From Brevundimonas sp. PAMC22021 (GTDB lineage: Bacteria; Pseudomonadota; Alphaproteobacteria; Caulobacterales; Caulobacteraceae), in assembly GCF_019443405.1 (NCBI RefSeq), contig NZ_CP080376.1, positions 1,922,001 through 1,986,000 of the forward strand: a stretch of DNA of 64,000 bases, read 5' to 3'. Each line of letters opens with the position of its first letter. The stretch's first letter is position 1. The position numbers and the translations under genes were made by a program. Below, in pieces: positions 49,361 through 57,139 of this stretch. The notes under the pieces are model-generated. The model did no database searches. It saw nothing but the letters and a program-made list of their open reading frames with translations, and was not told the DNA's origin.

Positions 49361-49876
49361 TCACAACCCGGCCGAGAAGCGCGCCACCATGTCGCTGGCC
49401 GGGAAGGCCAGGAGGGCGCCGGCGGCGATGGCGACCCCATAGGGGATGTCGCCCTTGGGTTGCATCAGGTGGGTGACCCAGTCCGGCCCGCCCACCACCA
49501 ACGGCGCCAGATGCTTGCGCGCCGTCAGCAGGAACAGACAGAAGGCGCCGCCGCAGACACCGGTCTGCAGCAGGAACACGCCCGATCCGGTAACGCCCAG
49601 CCACAGGCAGGAGGCGGCGATCAGCTTGGCGTCCCCGCCCCCGATCCAGTTCAGCGCGAACATGCCCGCGCCGATGAACAGGGCCAACAGACCGACGCCG
49701 ACATGGGCGGCGACGGTGGGCAGGTCCAGACCCACAAGAAGGGCGACGGGAAAAAAGGCCACGATCAGCAGGCCAGAGATCCAGTTCGGAATTTTCATCG
49801 TCAGCAGGTCGTGCAGGCCGGCGACAATGGCCAGGGCCGGCAGCACGCCGAGCAGCAGAAGGGTCAGGGTGTCCAT
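49361..49876 (-). CDS. cpaA: Prepilin peptidase CpaA
   Basis: A 171-residue, six-helix A24-type aspartic peptidase that processes the Flp prepilin (and probably the TadE-like pseudopilins). The two catalytic Asp lie in GLHDLLTMKIPN (about D23) and GGGDAKL (about D82). It lacks the N-methyltransferase domain of PilD, as usual for CpaA. It lies downstream of the pilA terminator, so it would need read-through or its own promoter. Confidence 0.93.
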   Translation of the reverse strand: MDTLTLLLLGVLPALAIVAGLHDLLTMKIPNWISGLLIVAFFPVALLVGLDLPTVAAHVGVGLLALFIGAGMFALNWIGGGDAKLIAASCLWLGVTGSGVFLLQTGVCGGAFCLFLLTARKHLAPLVVGGPDWVTHLMQPKGDIPYGVAIAAGALLAFPASDMVARFSAGL

Positions 49877-49922
49877 GATGCGATCCTGCCTCGTGAGCCG
49901 TTAAGTCCGCGTTGCCTTCACC

Positions 49923-49956
49923 CAAACAGAAAGAGCCGGAGCGTTTCCGCTCCGGC
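49923..49956 (-). terminator. Intrinsic terminator of pilA
   Basis: A perfect 9-bp stem (49935-49943 with 49948-49956) with loop TTTC begins 34 bases after the pilA stop. On the minus strand it is followed by a T-rich tract (complement of 49923-49934). It should separate strong pilA transcription from the lower-level cpa genes. Confidence 0.85.
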
Positions 49957-49990
49957 CCCTCCGCAGTCATTAGGGCTGCTCGACTATGGC

Positions 49991-50161
49991 TTAAGAAGTC
50001 GGCAGTTCGGTTTCGACCTTCTCGAACGACGCCTTCAGCTTGGTGCCGATACCGCCCACGGCGGCGATGATGCCCACGGCGATCAGGGCGGCGATGAGGC
50101 CGTATTCGATGGCGGTGGCGCCGGACTCGTCCTTGACGAAACGCGAAACGAACTTGGTCAT
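49991..50161 (-). CDS. pilA: Flp-type type IVb pilin (major pilin)
   Basis: A 56-residue prepilin, too short for many gene finders. A basic leader (MTKFVSRFVKDESG) is followed by the Flp processing site G14/A15, then ATAIEYGL with Glu and Tyr at +5 and +6, and a hydrophobic helix (about 21-38) that forms the pilus core. CpaA should cleave it. AAGGA lies 7 bases before the ATG at 50161; another in-frame ATG at 50167 is too close to it. It is the first gene of the minus-strand pilus cluster and has its own terminator. Confidence 0.95.
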   Translation of the reverse strand: MTKFVSRFVKDESGATAIEYGLIAALIAVGIIAAVGGIGTKLKASFEKVETELPTS

Positions 50162-50421
50162 GTGCATGTCCTTCTAGACTATGGTTTAGCGAGCGACTGG
50201 CGGGGGGAGCCGGTGGCCCGCTTGACCCCCAAAACGCAGGGTGACAATCGCAGGCCGAGGTTAAGGCCAGGTCGTCGGACGTGGTTACCCGCTGATTTAC
50301 CGACATTTTTCTTCATACCGCCGCAGCCGCGCGCTTCAGACTTTCTTGAGATTTCAGGCGCACCTTTCGCGCGTCGCCTCATGCATGTCCGGAGGCGCTC
50401 GCGCTCATCGAGAAAGCCGCC
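50162..50421. promoter_or_regulatory. Divergent promoter region of pilA and plus-strand pilus genes
   Basis: This 260-bp non-coding region lies between pilA (minus) and the pilus-assembly gene at 50422 (plus). It contains a GGTTAA half-site at 50259-50264 and a degenerate TTAC-N7-TTTA at 50285-50299 resembling a CtrA box; pilA is CtrA-controlled in Caulobacter. I cannot place -35/-10 elements with confidence. Confidence 0.4.
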
Positions 50422-50841
50422 ATGCTCCGCCGTTCCTACGCCGTCGCCGGCCTGGCCCTCGCCGCCGCGACCCTCGCCTCCTCCGCCTCGGCCCAGTCGC
50501 GCAATCTGACGGTCGAGATCGACCGCACCCAGCGGGTGCAGCTGAACGGCGCCGCCAGTTCGGTCGTGGTCGGCAATCCCCAGATCGCGGATGTAACGGT
50601 GGTGGACGCCAACACCCTGTTCGTCATCGGCAAGGGCTATGGCGTGACCGAGGTGGTGGCGGTGGACGCCATCGGCCGCACCCTGTTCCAGGGCGAGATC
50701 GCGGTGACCGCCGGCTCCACCGGGGCGGTTCGCGTCTGGCGCGGCGGGCAGGCCACCGAAATGGCGTGCGGGCAGACGTGCGCGCCCAGCATCCGCAGCC
50801 AGGCCAATGGATCGGGCGCCCAAGCGAGCCCCGCGCCCTGA
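50422..50841 (+). CDS. Pilus-assembly N-terminal-domain protein (secretin-like N domain)
   Basis: A 139-residue secreted protein with a signal peptide (cleavage after ASAQ, about residue 25). It consists almost only of the T2SS/T3SS pilus-formation N domain (VVVGNPQIADVTVVDANTLFVIGKGYGVTEVVAVD), the same module found at the N-terminus of CpaC. A Ser/Ala tail containing a Cys pair (CGQTC) follows. It probably assists the secretin or is a periplasmic adaptor of the Tad system. It starts the plus-strand pilus operon. Confidence 0.85.
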   Translation: MLRRSYAVAGLALAAATLASSASAQSRNLTVEIDRTQRVQLNGAASSVVVGNPQIADVTVVDANTLFVIGKGYGVTEVVAVDAIGRTLFQGEIAVTAGSTGAVRVWRGGQATEMACGQTCAPSIRSQANGSGAQASPAP

Positions 50842-50846
50842 TCGCC

Positions 50847-51434
50847 ATGCCGATTCGTCTCCACCCTCGTCGTCTTCAGTCCTTCCGCCTCGCCGGACGA
50901 CTGGCGCGTGACCGCAAGGGTTCGGCCGCGGTGGAGTTCGCCCTGGTCAGCATGCCGTTCTTCGCGTTGCTTTTCATGGTGCTGGAGATTGGGCTGGCCT
51001 TTCTGATCAACAGCACGCTCGAGACGGCGATCAGCGACAGCGGCCGCCTGATCCGAACCGGCCGGGCCGAGGCGCAGAGCTTCGACGCGGCCCGGTTCAA
51101 GCAGGACGTCTGCGGGCGAATGAACATCTTCTCGTCCGACTGTGACGGGCGCGCCACCATTGACGTTCAGACCATCACGCGCTTTGACGCCCTTCCCGCC
51201 GAACCCGCCGTCGTGGATGGTGAGTTGCAGGCGCAGAACTGCTACAACGGCGGCGTTCCGGGCGATCTCGTGCTGGTCCGGATCTGGTACAGACAGCCGA
51301 TGCTCGCGCCCTTTCTCAATCAGGGCGTGCTGAGGCTGGGAGCGACAAGCGTGATGCTGAAAGCCTCCACCGCCTTCCGCAACGAGCCCTGGAACCCGTC
51401 GGGCGTCGCGCCGGTGACGACGTGCGTCGCATGA
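50847..51434 (+). CDS. TadE-like pseudopilin protein 1
   Basis: A 195-residue protein with a basic N-terminus, then the TadE prepilin-like motif RKGSAAVEFALVSMPFF and a TM helix (about 31-53). The rest is a periplasmic domain with Cys at about 88, 97, 130 and 193. TadE/TadF/TadG proteins are minor pilins processed by the prepilin peptidase. The ATG at 50847 begins 5 bases after the preceding stop. Its stop overlaps the next start as ATGA. Confidence 0.88.
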   Translation: MPIRLHPRRLQSFRLAGRLARDRKGSAAVEFALVSMPFFALLFMVLEIGLAFLINSTLETAISDSGRLIRTGRAEAQSFDAARFKQDVCGRMNIFSSDCDGRATIDVQTITRFDALPAEPAVVDGELQAQNCYNGGVPGDLVLVRIWYRQPMLAPFLNQGVLRLGATSVMLKASTAFRNEPWNPSGVAPVTTCVA

Positions 51435-51946
51435 GCCGCCGCGCCCTTCAGCGGCTGATGCGGGATCGGCGCGGCGTGTCCGCCGTCGAGTTCGCCCTGA
51501 TCGCCCCGGTAATGATCGGGCTGTATTTCGCCATGACCGAATTCAGTCAGGGTTTCATGGCGCAGAAGCGCATGAACCATGTCGCCGCAGTGGTCGGCGA
51601 TCTCGTGGGGCAGGTGAATACGCTGACCACCTCCGATCTCGACGGCATCCTGGATGTCGGCGACCTGGTGATGGCGCCCTACCCCGTAGATACGCTGAAG
51701 CTGCGGGTCAGCAGCGTCATCCGGCAGAACGACGTCTACACCGTGCAGTGGAGCCGAGGCTCGAACTGGTCTGGCGCCGACGCCCCGATTGTGCCCGACG
51801 GCCTGATCAGCAACGGCCAGACTGTGATCGTTTCCGAAATCAAATACACCTATGTCTCTGCCGTGAACTTTTCGGACGGCGTGAACCTGTCTCACACGGC
51901 CTACAATCTGCCGCGAGACACCGCTCCGGTCACGCTTACACCCTGA
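51431..51946 (+). CDS. TadE-like pseudopilin protein 2
   Basis: A 171-residue protein with the same plan: basic N-terminus, RRGVSAVEFALIAPVMIGLYF and a TM helix (about 18-38), then a periplasmic domain without Cys. It is a TadE/TadF-type minor pilin. The ATG at 51431 overlaps the previous stop (ATGA) and is preferred to the in-frame GTG at 51422. Its 3' end overlaps the convergent pabB gene by 46 bases. Confidence 0.88.
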   Translation: MSRRALQRLMRDRRGVSAVEFALIAPVMIGLYFAMTEFSQGFMAQKRMNHVAAVVGDLVGQVNTLTTSDLDGILDVGDLVMAPYPVDTLKLRVSSVIRQNDVYTVQWSRGSNWSGADAPIVPDGLISNGQTVIVSEIKYTYVSAVNFSDGVNLSHTAYNLPRDTAPVTLTP

Positions 51947-53259
51947 TCGCCGATCAGCGCCTCGGCCAGCGCGCGGATCTTGGCCTCGGTTTCCAGCCGC
52001 TCCTCTTGGGGATCGCTGTCGGCGGTGATCCCGGCGCCGGCCAGGGTGCGAAAGCGCCAGCGTCGCCCTGATCGCTCGAACGCCGCCGTACGGATCAGCA
52101 CCGACGCCGTCATCCGCCCCTCCCCCAGCAGGAACAGCGACCCACACCACGGACCGCGCGGCGGCTCGTGCGCGGCGATCACCTTCATCGCCTGGTGCTT
52201 GGGCGCGCCGGTGATCGATCCCGGCGGAAAGGTCGCCTCCAGCGCATCGGCGGCATGGAGCCCGGTCCTCAGCCGCGCGCTCACGGTCGAGACCAGGTGA
52301 TGCACGGTGGGGTGGCTTTCGACCTCGCACAGCGCCTCGACCCGCACCGATCCGGGCTCGGCCGCCCGCGCCAGGTCGTTGCGCATCAGATCGACGATCA
52401 TCAGATTTTCGGCGCGATCCTTGGCGCTGCCGGACAGCTCGGCCGCGAGCGCCGCATCTTGCTCCGCGTCCCTTCCGCGCGGTCGCGTCCCCTTGATCGG
52501 CCGCGCCTCCAGCCGCCCGCCCTCCAGCGACAGGAACAGCTCCGGCGAGTTCGACACCAGCGCCCACTCCCCCAGCCGCCAGAGCGCGCCATAGGCCGAG
52601 GCGCGCTTCGCCTGCAGCCGCAGAAACACGTCGAACGGCTGCGCGCCGTCATACAGTCGTCCGCCCCAAGCCCGCGCGATGTTGGCCTGGAACAGTTCGC
52701 CCGCGCCGATGCGGCTGACCACATCGGCCACGGCGGCCTCGTAGTCCGCGCCGGACCCCTCCTCCGCCATCGTCTCGGCCGGGGGCGGCGGCGCCTCTGC
52801 ATCGACTGCGCCATCCAGCCAAGCCATCGCCCGATCCAGAGCGCGGTCGGCAGCCTCTGCGTCCGCGCCCCGCCCGATCGCCTCGACCGTTCGCAACCGA
52901 TGATCGAAGCGCAGCATGGCCGGATAGCGCGCCAGCATCAGGTCCGGCCACACCCCGCCACGCCCTCCTGTCGCCGCCCGCGCGCCGGCGTCATAGGCCG
53001 CCAGGCCGATCACGCCGGCGCTCCAGGCGGGATCGCGCAGGGCGTCGAACAGCCCCCCCTGGCTTCGATCCACAACCAGGACTTCGTCCGGTTCGGCCGC
53101 GACGTGGGACCACCGCCCGCCCGCGCCCTCGCCGTTCGAGACCAGAGCCGCCAGACCGACCGCATCTCTCAGGCCGGTCGCCACCCGCCCCGGCTCGACC
53201 CAGGAGGCTGGTCTTGACCGACAAACGGACAGGGCGATCGGGCGGTCGGGCGGGCTCAT
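51901..53259 (-). CDS. pabB: Aminodeoxychorismate synthase component I
   Basis: Folate pathway enzyme converting chorismate and ammonia to 4-amino-4-deoxychorismate. The 452-residue protein has an N-terminal anthranilate-synthase-like domain and the chorismate-binding domain (about 185-440): ELFQANIARAW, PIKGTRPRG, MIVDLMRNDL, PPGSITGAPK and a late GAGITADSDP. ATG 53259 is used instead of the in-frame extension to 53316 because GGGAG lies just upstream. TrpE is the alternative, but the motifs and length fit PabB better. The tail overlaps the TadE-like gene by 46 bases. Confidence 0.88.
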   Translation of the reverse strand: MSPPDRPIALSVCRSRPASWVEPGRVATGLRDAVGLAALVSNGEGAGGRWSHVAAEPDEVLVVDRSQGGLFDALRDPAWSAGVIGLAAYDAGARAATGGRGGVWPDLMLARYPAMLRFDHRLRTVEAIGRGADAEAADRALDRAMAWLDGAVDAEAPPPPAETMAEEGSGADYEAAVADVVSRIGAGELFQANIARAWGGRLYDGAQPFDVFLRLQAKRASAYGALWRLGEWALVSNSPELFLSLEGGRLEARPIKGTRPRGRDAEQDAALAAELSGSAKDRAENLMIVDLMRNDLARAAEPGSVRVEALCEVESHPTVHHLVSTVSARLRTGLHAADALEATFPPGSITGAPKHQAMKVIAAHEPPRGPWCGSLFLLGEGRMTASVLIRTAAFERSGRRWRFRTLAGAGITADSDPQEERLETEAKIRALAEALIGDQGVSVTGAVSRGRL

Positions 53260-53269
53260 CGCTCCCGTC

Positions 53270-53572
53270 TTAGCGAGGCGGCGCCAGCCCCGCCATGGCG
53301 TCCAGGTAGGCGACAAAGGCCGTGCGCCCCGCCTCAGTCATGGCCGCCTCTGTCAGGGGCTTTCGCCCCCGAAAGCTCTTGGTGGTTTCGACGAAGCCGG
53401 CGTCCTCCAGCTTGCGCAGATGGACCGAAAGATTGCCGTCGGTGGTCTCGAGCCGGGCCTTCAGGGTGTTGAAATCCGCCCGCTCCGCTCCCGCCAAGTA
53501 GGCCATGATCCCCAGGCGAATCCGGCCGTGGATGACCTCGTCTATTCGATTGATGTCGAAGTCGTCCGCCAT
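53270..53572 (-). CDS. Winged-helix transcriptional regulator
   Basis: A 100-residue winged-helix protein of the HTH_34/ArsR-like group: VIHGRIRLGIMAYL, FNTLKARLETTDGNLSVHLRKLEDAGFVETTK, and the wing FRGRKPLTEAAMT. It has no effector domain. It starts at ATG 53572, overlapping the stop of the membrane-protein gene (TGATG). With that gene it forms a two-gene unit preceded by a perfect palindrome at 54240-54256, a likely binding site. Confidence 0.88.
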   Translation of the reverse strand: MADDFDINRIDEVIHGRIRLGIMAYLAGAERADFNTLKARLETTDGNLSVHLRKLEDAGFVETTKSFRGRKPLTEAAMTEAGRTAFVAYLDAMAGLAPPR

Positions 53573-54195
53573 CAGACGATCTCCGACGGTTCCTGCCGCA
53601 TCAGGATCAGGCCGGGAACCAAGGCGACGGCGAAGATGACCACCGTGAACACCAGATACATGGCCGTATCGCCGGCGAACCAGCCCACCGCGATCGCGCC
53701 GAAGTAGGACAGCAGCCCGGTCACCGTCATCCAGCGCACCCGCGTCATGGCGCCGGCGATCATCCAGGCCGAGCCATAGGCCACGAAGACGATCGTCGGC
53801 ATGGTCATCATCACCGACCAGTCGCCAGAGCTCAGACCCATGGCCATCAGGCCCAGCCAGGTGACGAAGATGCCGTAACCGACCGCGGACCAGGCTGCGC
53901 CGACCGCCCGGTTGCCCGACGAGTTGAAGCCAGGCTTGCCCTTCATTCTTCCGATCAGCACCGACAGCGCCGCGCCGAAGACGAGACCAGCCCCGATCCA
54001 CAGCCAGACCGGCGCCCACGGGCTGGCGTCGATCGTCCCGCTGAGCAGCGCCCACTGGCCCAGGTTCGCCACGCCAAAGACGATGGCGGCGGTGACGAGG
54101 AAGGGTCCGGCCAGTAGAGGCGCATGCCGCCCCTCGTGGGCCAGGGCCCGCATATAGGCGATGTCGTCCTGAATAATCTGTGCGTCGCGCGTCAT
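53572..54195 (-). CDS. Six-helix membrane protein paired with winged-helix regulator
   Basis: A 207-residue integral membrane protein: a cytosolic N-terminus (1-27), then about six TM segments (about 28-50, 61-82, 98-121, 125-146, 153-172 and 175-197). There is no catalytic motif or known family that I can name. A strong AGGAGG precedes the ATG at 54195. Coupling to the downstream regulator suggests a joint function. The unit recalls the XRE/membrane pair at 29.7-30.3 kb but is not homologous in the regulator. Confidence 0.8.
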   Translation of the reverse strand: MTRDAQIIQDDIAYMRALAHEGRHAPLLAGPFLVTAAIVFGVANLGQWALLSGTIDASPWAPVWLWIGAGLVFGAALSVLIGRMKGKPGFNSSGNRAVGAAWSAVGYGIFVTWLGLMAMGLSSGDWSVMMTMPTIVFVAYGSAWMIAGAMTRVRWMTVTGLLSYFGAIAVGWFAGDTAMYLVFTVVIFAVALVPGLILMRQEPSEIV

Positions 54196-54239
54196 GGCGC
54201 CCTCCTCCTGAAATCCGATGATCTCAGGATGAGCCAGTC

Positions 54240-54256
54240 ACTTTACGACGTAAAGT
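54240..54256. promoter_or_regulatory. Perfect 7-3-7 palindrome, operator candidate
   Basis: ACTTTAC and GTAAAGT flank GAC in a perfect dyad, 45 to 61 bases upstream of the membrane protein/regulator operon start. It also lies between that start and the amn stop. The dimeric winged-helix protein encoded in the operon is the obvious candidate ligand. Confidence 0.65.
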
Positions 54257-54267
54257 ACTTTTTTGTG

Positions 54268-55725
54268 TCAGCGGAACGGCGGCTCGTCGAAGGCGCGCAG
54301 CTTGCGGGAATGCAGGCGTTGCCCCTCCGCGCGCATCAGGTCGATGGCCTGGATGCCGATCTGCAGGTGTTCGGAGATCGAGCCCTCGTAGAACCGGTTC
54401 GCCTGACCCGGCAGCTTGATCTCGCCATGCAGCGGCTTGTCCGACACGCACAGCAGGGTCCCGTAGGGCACACGGAAACGATAGCCCTGGGCGGCGATGG
54501 TGGCGGACTCCATGTCGATGGCGACGGCCCGGCTCTGGTTGAACCGCAGCGCCGACTTGGAATAGCGCAGCTCCCAGTTCCGATCGTCGGTGGTCACCAC
54601 CGTGCCGGTGCGCAGGCGGCGCTTGACCTCTTCGCCCGGCATGCCGCTGACCGACTTGGTGGCGTCATAGAGGGCGCGCTGCACCTCGGCGATCGAGGGG
54701 ATCGGAATGTCCGGCGGCAGCACCGCGTCCAGCACATGGTCGTCGCGCAGATAGGCGTGGGCCAGCACATAGTCGCCGATCGACTGGCTGGCGCGCAGGC
54801 CCCCGCAGTGACCGATCATAAGCCACACGTGCGGCCGGATCACCGCGAGGTGGTCGGTGATGGTCTTGGCGTTGGACGGGCCCACGCCGATGTTGACCAC
54901 GGTGATCCCCTTCCCGCCCGGCGCGGTCAGGTGATAGGCGGGCATCTGGTGCTTCTTCCAGGCGTTCTCGCTGAGCGCCGCATCCGGATCGGCGGTGTCG
55001 CGCGTCACCACCACGCCGCCCGCACACGACAGCTTGTCGTAGGGGCTGTTCGGCGCCTTCAGCTGCTCGCAGGCCCAGCGCACGAACTCGTCGATGTAGC
55101 GATTGTAGTTGGTGAACAGCACATAGGACTGCATGTCCTCGACCGGCGTGCCGGTGTAGTGCCGCAGCCGCGCCAGCGAGAAGTCCGTCCGCAGGCCGTC
55201 GAAGTGCGACAGCGGAAAGTCGCCGGACGGGTCAAACAGGCCGTCGGCGATCTCGTCGCCAATGTGCGCCAGGTCCGTGGTCGGGAACCAGCGCGCCAGC
55301 CCCGCCGTCATCGACCGGTCCAGCGCCACGTCGAGTCCGTCGGTCACATAGGGGAAGGGAATTTCCTGGCGGGACAGCCCGACGTCGAAGGTCGCGCCAT
55401 ACTCCCGCTCCAGCAGGCTCAGTTGCTCGGTCAGATAGGCGCGGAACAGTTCCGGCCGCGTGATGGTGGTGCTGTAGGTTCCGCGATGCGCCAGCCGGGC
55501 GTAGGCGCGAGGCTCCAGGGCCTGGGTGCGGTCGCCGTCCCACAGCACTCGCAGCTCGGGATAGGCGAACAGGCCGTCGGCGCGCTCGGCCGCATCGGGG
55601 CGAGCGCCGGTCTCCACGAAGGCGCGCACGGCGCCTCGCAGATTGCCCACGGATTGATTGTAGAGGGTTTCGAGGCGGTCCAGCGCCGCCTCAGCCGTCA
55701 TCGGCTGTGTATTGGTGTCTGTCAT
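54268..55725 (-). CDS. amn: AMP nucleosidase
   Basis: Hydrolyses AMP to adenine and ribose 5-phosphate, controlling the adenylate pool. The 485-residue protein has the AMP-nucleosidase N-terminal domain (about 15-170, FAYPELRVLWDG, RPELFRAYLTEQ) and the phosphorylase-type catalytic domain (about 260-460, VVNIGVGPSNAKTITDH, MIGHCGGLR, AIDMESATIAAQGY). AAAGGAGG gives a very strong ribosome-binding site at ATG 55725. It is divergent from the MFS gene. Confidence 0.94.
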   Translation of the reverse strand: MTDTNTQPMTAEAALDRLETLYNQSVGNLRGAVRAFVETGARPDAAERADGLFAYPELRVLWDGDRTQALEPRAYARLAHRGTYSTTITRPELFRAYLTEQLSLLEREYGATFDVGLSRQEIPFPYVTDGLDVALDRSMTAGLARWFPTTDLAHIGDEIADGLFDPSGDFPLSHFDGLRTDFSLARLRHYTGTPVEDMQSYVLFTNYNRYIDEFVRWACEQLKAPNSPYDKLSCAGGVVVTRDTADPDAALSENAWKKHQMPAYHLTAPGGKGITVVNIGVGPSNAKTITDHLAVIRPHVWLMIGHCGGLRASQSIGDYVLAHAYLRDDHVLDAVLPPDIPIPSIAEVQRALYDATKSVSGMPGEEVKRRLRTGTVVTTDDRNWELRYSKSALRFNQSRAVAIDMESATIAAQGYRFRVPYGTLLCVSDKPLHGEIKLPGQANRFYEGSISEHLQIGIQAIDLMRAEGQRLHSRKLRAFDEPPFR

Positions 55726-55828
55726 GGCCTCCTTTAACGAAGGATCGTGACTTTGGCGAGACGGCGGCGAGCGGACGCGCCCAGGCTTGGGGCTTATCGA
55801 CACCGCGCCGGTTGCGATCATCCGCCGC

Positions 55829-57094
55829 ATGGCGCATCTGGCGCCCATGACCGCTTCCGCCGCCCTCCCCGCCCGGCGCGAGCCCGGCTTCGTCGAGTTC
55901 GTTTGTCTGATCGCCCTGATGATGGCGCTGAACGCGCTCGCCATCGACTCCATGCTGCCGGCCCTGCCGCACATCGGAGAGGATCTGGGCGTCGCCAACG
56001 AGAACACCCGGCAGTGGGTCGTGACCGCCTATCTTCTCGGCTTCGGCGGGGCGCAGCTGATCTACGGCCCGCTGGCCGACCGGTTCGGGCGAAAGCGCGT
56101 GCTGCTGACGGGGGTGGGCATCTATGTGCTGTTCAGCCTTTTGGCGACGCTAGCGCCCAGCTTCGAAACCCTGATCGCCGCCCGCGTCGGCCAGGGCCTG
56201 GGCAGCGCCTGCACCCGCGTGCTGGCCGTCTCCATCGTGCGCGACCGCTACGAGGGCCGCACCATGGCGCGCGTCATGTCGTTCAGCTTCCTGGTGTTCC
56301 TGGGCGTGCCGATCCTGGCGCCGTCGATCGGTCAGCTGATCATGCTGGTCGGCCCCTGGCGCTGGATTTTCGCAGGGCTTGGCCTGGTCGGCGTCTGCCT
56401 GATCGTCTGGGCCGCGCTGCGCCTGCCCGAGACGCTGAAGCCCGAGGATCGCCTGCCGATCCAGGCGCGCCGGCTCATGTCGGCCTACCGCGTCGCCCTG
56501 ACCGACCGCACGGCCGTCGGCTACACCCTGGCCATGACCGCCATCACCGGCGCCCTGTTCGGCTTCATCAATTCGTCTCAGCAGATCTTCGCCGACGTGT
56601 TCGAGGCCGAGGCGCAATTTCCCGCCATCTTCGCCCTGATCGCCGGCGGCATCGCGGTCGCGTCACTGGTGAATGCGCGGTGGGTGGTGAAGCTCGGCTC
56701 GCGTCGCATCTCGCACACGGCCCTGATCGGCTTCACCTTCGTGGCCGCCGTTCATGCGGCGGTGGCGCTGAGCGGCCATGAATCCATCTGGACCTTTGCG
56801 GTGCTGCAGACCCTGACCATGTTCTGCTTTGGCCTGATCGCCGGCAACTTCGGCTCAATGGCCATGGAGACGATGGGCAAGATCGCCGGCACGGCCTCGT
56901 CGGTCCAGGGCTTCATCTCCACCATCGGCGGCTCGTTGCTGGGCTTCGCCATCGGCCAGCAGTTCAACGGCACCGTCGCCCCGATGACGCTGGGCTTTAC
57001 CGGCTTTGGCCTGATGGCGCTGGCATTCGTGCTGTTCGCCGAGCGCGGCAAGCTGTTCCGCGCCCACCATGCGGCGGCGCCCGCCAAGGCTTGA
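55829..57094 (+). CDS. MFS drug-resistance-type exporter (Bcr/CflA family)
   Basis: A 12-TM major facilitator of about 421 residues. Motif A is GPLADRFGRKRVLL between TM2 and TM3, ARVGQGLGSACTRVL marks TM4, and the DHA1 motif GVPILAPSIGQLI lies in TM5, typical of Bcr/CflA multidrug exporters. The substrate is unknown. Start choice is uncertain: a TTG at 55787, ATG 55829 (used) and ATG 55847 are in frame; none has a clear Shine-Dalgarno. Confidence 0.88.
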   Translation: MAHLAPMTASAALPARREPGFVEFVCLIALMMALNALAIDSMLPALPHIGEDLGVANENTRQWVVTAYLLGFGGAQLIYGPLADRFGRKRVLLTGVGIYVLFSLLATLAPSFETLIAARVGQGLGSACTRVLAVSIVRDRYEGRTMARVMSFSFLVFLGVPILAPSIGQLIMLVGPWRWIFAGLGLVGVCLIVWAALRLPETLKPEDRLPIQARRLMSAYRVALTDRTAVGYTLAMTAITGALFGFINSSQQIFADVFEAEAQFPAIFALIAGGIAVASLVNARWVVKLGSRRISHTALIGFTFVAAVHAAVALSGHESIWTFAVLQTLTMFCFGLIAGNFGSMAMETMGKIAGTASSVQGFISTIGGSLLGFAIGQQFNGTVAPMTLGFTGFGLMALAFVLFAERGKLFRAHHAAAPAKA

Positions 57095-57139
57095 TCTTTG
57101 CCGTCATCCGGGGCGTTGTCCGTGCTCGAAAACAGCAGG

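Noticed and set aside
49332..50306. 324-codon minus-strand frame covering pilA and cpaA
   Set aside because: Out of frame with both real genes and lacking any family motif; it would read through the pilA terminator.
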